Positions 8,024-9,583 of a stretch of 9,583 nucleotides of DNA are shown here, piece after piece. A program made the translations under genes and the position numbers. The notes under the pieces were generated by a model that worked only from the letters and a program-made list of their open reading frames with translations, did not search any database and was not told the DNA's origin. Origin of the DNA: Sulfurimonas sp. (GTDB lineage Bacteria > Campylobacterota > Campylobacteria > Campylobacterales > Sulfurimonadaceae). The first letter of the stretch is position 1; every line of letters begins with the position of its first letter. The stretch is from NCBI GenBank assembly GCA_024762705.1, contig JANTGW010000026.1, forward strand, positions 1 to 9,583. The letters run 5' to 3'.

Positions 8024-8029
8024 ATTATA
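8024..8029 (-). promoter_or_regulatory. -10 element for the mobB operon
   Basis: Read on the minus strand this is a perfect TATAAT, preceded by TTTTG, 28 bp upstream of the mobB TTG. Transcription would begin around 8015-8018, giving a leader of about 20 bases. No clear -35 is visible, which is normal for Campylobacterota sigma-70 promoters; the upstream sequence is AT-rich. The inferred transcript covers mobB, fbp, the Cys protein, metG and the MurF-like gene. Confidence 0.55.
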
Positions 8030-8050
8030 CAAAAGAAGAGTTTAATAAGA

Positions 8051-8056
8051 TATAAT
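8051..8056 (+). promoter_or_regulatory. -10 element for the small lipoprotein gene
   Basis: A perfect TATAAT on the plus strand, back to back with the mobB -10 (21 bp between them). Transcription would start near 8062-8064, downstream of the upstream in-frame TTG at 8059. That TTG would therefore not be in the transcript, and the ATG at 8080 is the likely start. Confidence 0.55.
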
Positions 8057-8069
8057 TCTTGAAAAAAAC

Positions 8070-8073
8070 AGGG
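8070..8073 (+). promoter_or_regulatory. Ribosome binding site deciding the lipoprotein start
   Basis: AGGG, six bases before ATG 8080. It lies between the TTG at 8059 and this ATG, so it supports the shorter protein, whose hydrophobic signal peptide then starts correctly with MKFLLP. Confidence 0.55.
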
Positions 8074-8079
8074 TCTAAA

Positions 8080-8538
8080 ATGAAATTTTTACTGCCGACA
8101 TTGTTGCTCATGCTGACTTTTTTAGGGTGTGCACAGAAAAGTGCCTTTGAAAGGTTTGCATTGTCTGATGTTCAAGAGCTTGCGGAAGACAATTTGCAAA
8201 GTAGCAAAATTATAAATAATAAGTCTGAAGTGGAGGGCATGGTTTCGGCTGTGTATCTTAACAAAGTAAAACCGGAACTTTATACTCAGCATGAATATTT
8301 TTATGTATATCTGTATATAAAAGACAAAAACAACACTATCAGCTTTTATTTAAATGATACTCCTGCACTCTTAGTAGAGGAGCTGTCTACTCAAAATGAG
8401 TTTACAGAACTTACTTCTTTTGATTCAAAATGGAACAAGTACTACCTTGTCGGTTTCGCAAAACAACAAGGTTCAGTGTTAAATCTAGATATTCAAACAG
8501 AAAAAAGTTCAGCAACACTCGTTTTTAAGCAGTATTGA
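8080..8538 (+). CDS. Small predicted lipoprotein (Cj0842-type), unknown function
   Basis: A 152-aa envelope lipoprotein. The start is placed at ATG 8080 because both the -10 element and the AGGG ribosome site fit it; the frame also extends to TTG 8059. The signal peptide is MKFLLPTLLLMLTFLGC with Cys17 as the predicted lipidated residue. The site FLGC is an acceptable though not canonical lipobox. The mature region has no membrane segment and alternates short hydrophobic and aromatic strands (YFYVYLYIKD, ISFYLND, YYLVGFAK), suggesting a small beta-rich domain. In the C. jejuni block I recall a lipoprotein gene, Cj0842, in the same place and orientation next to mobB. I recognise no catalytic motif. 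Its stop is 3 bp from the stop of the convergent yggT. Lipoprotein status is well supported; the role is unknown. Confidence 0.85.
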   Translation: MKFLLPTLLLMLTFLGCAQKSAFERFALSDVQELAEDNLQSSKIINNKSEVEGMVSAVYLNKVKPELYTQHEYFYVYLYIKDKNNTISFYLNDTPALLVEELSTQNEFTELTSFDSKWNKYYLVGFAKQQGSVLNLDIQTEKSSATLVFKQY

Positions 8539-8560
8539 TTTTCAATAAAGCACAGACTGC
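8529..8560. repeat. Imperfect inverted repeat spanning the lipoprotein/yggT tail-to-tail junction
   Basis: An inner perfect repeat ATTGA-TTT-TCAAT (8534-8546) holds both TGA stop codons, one in each arm. Outer arms GCAGT (8529-8533) and ACTGC (8556-8560) can pair around a 9-base one-sided bulge. It might slow transcription in both directions where no room exists for an ordinary terminator, but the inner stem is AT-rich and there is no strong U tract. Weak evidence. Confidence 0.25.
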
Positions 8561-8820
8561 ACAATAACAATAAGCACCTGTAGTGCTATAATAATAATAA
8601 GTGGCGCAAAATCAAGCCCATTGAGGTCTGTTCTCATAAATTTTCTTACAAAGACATAGGCAGGATTTGTAATCCTATAAAGAAACTGAACAACCGGATT
8701 ATATGGATCCGGATTAACAAAGCTCAACAATGCCGTTATGATAATTACCCAGATATAAATATTGACCAATCCTATAAAAATACCGCCAATGCCTTGGATG
8801 ATTTCAACTAATGTGCTCAT
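8542..8820 (-). CDS. yggT: YggT family integral membrane protein
   Basis: A 92-aa inner-membrane protein of the YggT/YCF19 family. It has one hydrophobic segment at about 9-35 and a second at about 70-91. Between them is the family signature SFVNPDPYNPVVQFLYRITNP (33-53), followed by VRKFMR and GLDFAPLIIII. Single-repeat YggT proteins of 80-100 aa are normal. The molecular function is not settled; relatives are linked to osmotic tolerance, cell-envelope or division functions and, in plastids, thylakoid complex assembly. Its ATG overlaps the stop of the upstream GluRS-like gene as ATGA, so the two are translationally coupled. In C. jejuni I recall slt directly downstream; here the next gene is the convergent lipoprotein and slt is missing. 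Confidence 0.93.
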   Translation of the reverse strand: MSTLVEIIQGIGGIFIGLVNIYIWVIIITALLSFVNPDPYNPVVQFLYRITNPAYVFVRKFMRTDLNGLDFAPLIIIIALQVLIVIVQSVLY

Positions 8821-9583
8821 TTAATAATCTCCTTGATATAGTTTTTAAGATATTTATAGACCTTTGCAACATCGGGTCCGTTTTCATCATTTAATAGCAG
8901 TAATTGCAGTATTGGCAACAGGTTTTTATCTGTTAAACCTGTTTCTTTTTTTATGTGGTTTTTAAAATCATCATATTCTTCAAAGTAGGGTGCATTTTTG
9001 ATCGCTTTTATTACGGTGTCGGCTTCTTGGGTGTACTCTTTTGGAATATTTCTAGTTGTAAAAACTGGTGCGATTTTTTCTTTCAACTCTTTTGTTGTAC
9101 ATATTTCATCAAGATAGATACGTGCCAATTCACCTATTTCTTCATCTGCAAAACCGACATAACGTGACAGTTCCTTTGCATCCAGATTTTTTAGATGTTC
9201 TTTGTTTAAAAATTTAAGTGTATCTATATCGAAGTTTACAGGTTCTGTTAAAACTTTTTCCAAATCAAACCACTCTGTTGCTTCTTTTGTTGTAAAAATC
9301 TCTTTTGGAGGATTAAATACTGTTGATATTAAATAATTTGAAATAGCCTCAGGTAAAAACCCTTCCTCTAAAAGGCTCTTTACACTTATTTTATCATCAT
9401 GTGAGATATCTGGAAGAAACGTATATTCAATGTTCTTATCGTATCTAAGCTGATTCCTTACATGTATTTGCTTCGCTGTATTGTTTATTTGATTTTCACT
9501 TTGGATAACGCAAGAAATATCACTCAGCATATCATCAACAGCACAGGCAAAGTCGTATGTAGGCGTTTTGTCTTGATTCATTA
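8817..9583 (-). CDS. Glutamyl-tRNA synthetase-like protein, C-terminal part, catalytic motifs degenerate
   Basis: Partial: the 5' end lies beyond the right edge. The ATG at 9581 is probably internal, since IMxQDKTPTYxFACAVDDM is an interior GluRS motif. The protein aligns throughout with bacterial GluRS: TPTYDFACAVDDML, then NNTAKQIHVRNQL, EEGFLPEAISNYLI (72-85), PKEIFT, EWFDLEKV, FDIDTLKFLNKEHL (117-130) and a helical anticodon-binding region ending NGPDVAKVYKYLKNYIKEI. Normal GluRS charges tRNA-Glu, and in this group a paralogue also makes Glu-tRNA-Gln. Key sites are lost here. The near-invariant RGEDH reads QSENQ (27-31), the Arg of the usual MRQDKTPTYN is Asn2, and the EGKKMSKRDxASSVKW stretch is reduced to DDKISVKS (62-69), removing the KMSKS loop in frame. 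Catalysis is therefore unlikely. The gene occupies the conserved gltX position and is coupled to yggT by a 4-bp overlap. Membership of the GluRS family is sure; inactivity is strong inference. Confidence 0.9.
   Translation of the reverse strand, partial: MNQDKTPTYDFACAVDDMLSDISCVIQSENQINNTAKQIHVRNQLRYDKNIEYTFLPDISHDDKISVKSLLEEGFLPEAISNYLISTVFNPPKEIFTTKEATEWFDLEKVLTEPVNFDIDTLKFLNKEHLKNLDAKELSRYVGFADEEIGELARIYLDEICTTKELKEKIAPVFTTRNIPKEYTQEADTVIKAIKNAPYFEEYDDFKNHIKKETGLTDKNLLPILQLLLLNDENGPDVAKVYKYLKNYIKEIIK

Noticed and set aside
9378..9407. Frameshift or sequencing error as the cause of the missing KMSKS
   Set aside because: The reading frame is unbroken on both sides with good GluRS similarity, so the change is an in-frame loss. 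Substitutions in the separate RGEDH motif also argue against a single sequencing error.
9579..9583. ATG at 9581 as the true start of the GluRS-like gene
   Set aside because: The sequence right after it (QDKTPTYDFACAVDDM) is an interior GluRS motif and the base pattern before it is compatible with continued coding, so the gene most likely runs past the right edge.
1..9583. tRNA/rRNA genes, CRISPR arrays, insertion sequences, attachment sites or a defence system
   Set aside because: No tRNA cloverleaf signatures, regularly spaced repeats, transposase or integrase motifs, or nuclease/helicase defence genes were seen; the content is mainly a conserved housekeeping block.

Overview
The window comes from an AT-rich genome of the Campylobacterota (formerly Epsilonproteobacteria), most likely a free-living Sulfurimonas- or Arcobacter-type organism. 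The main evidence is gene order. The block gltX - yggT - small lipoprotein - mobB - fbp - small Cys protein - metG - MurF-like protein matches, as I recall it, the Campylobacter jejuni Cj0845c-Cj0837c neighbourhood. The one difference is that slt (soluble lytic transglycosylase), which I recall between yggT and the lipoprotein gene, is absent here. Protein styles (short class I FBPase, MetG with a C-terminal Trbp111-like domain) fit the same group. No mobile element, CRISPR array, tRNA or rRNA was seen.

Layout. Positions 1-132 (minus) hold the start of an exported protein that runs off the left edge. Positions 196-1329 (minus) encode a Tat-type TRAP substrate-binding lipoprotein. A very AT-rich divergent region with a perfect 23-bp palindrome (1354-1376) separates it from a methyl-accepting chemotaxis protein on the plus strand (1464-3443), whose end overlaps the next minus-strand gene. 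Positions 3426-7995 (minus) form a tight five-gene operon, transcribed in the order mobB, fbp, 65-aa Cys protein, metG, MurF-like protein, mostly with overlapping or closely spaced ends. A divergent promoter pair (8024-8056) drives mobB leftwards and a small lipoprotein gene (8080-8538) rightwards. The lipoprotein gene meets yggT tail to tail with only 3 bp between them. yggT (8542-8820) overlaps the end of a glutamyl-tRNA synthetase-like gene that continues past the right edge.

The genes are mainly housekeeping: gluconeogenesis (fbp), methionyl-tRNA charging (metG), molybdenum cofactor guanylylation (mobB) and envelope functions (yggT, lipoprotein, MurF-like). Attached at the left is a probable sensing/uptake pair, an orphan TRAP binding protein next to a double-Cache chemoreceptor.

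The most unusual item is the GluRS-like protein at the right edge. It sits where the ordinary gltX is expected and keeps the anticodon-binding half. However, the KMSKS loop is deleted and the near-invariant RGEDH motif reads QSENQ, so it looks catalytically dead yet is still an open, translationally coupled gene. Two start sites are re-assigned here (MCP to 1464, lipoprotein to 8080) from Shine-Dalgarno, promoter and signal-peptide placement.
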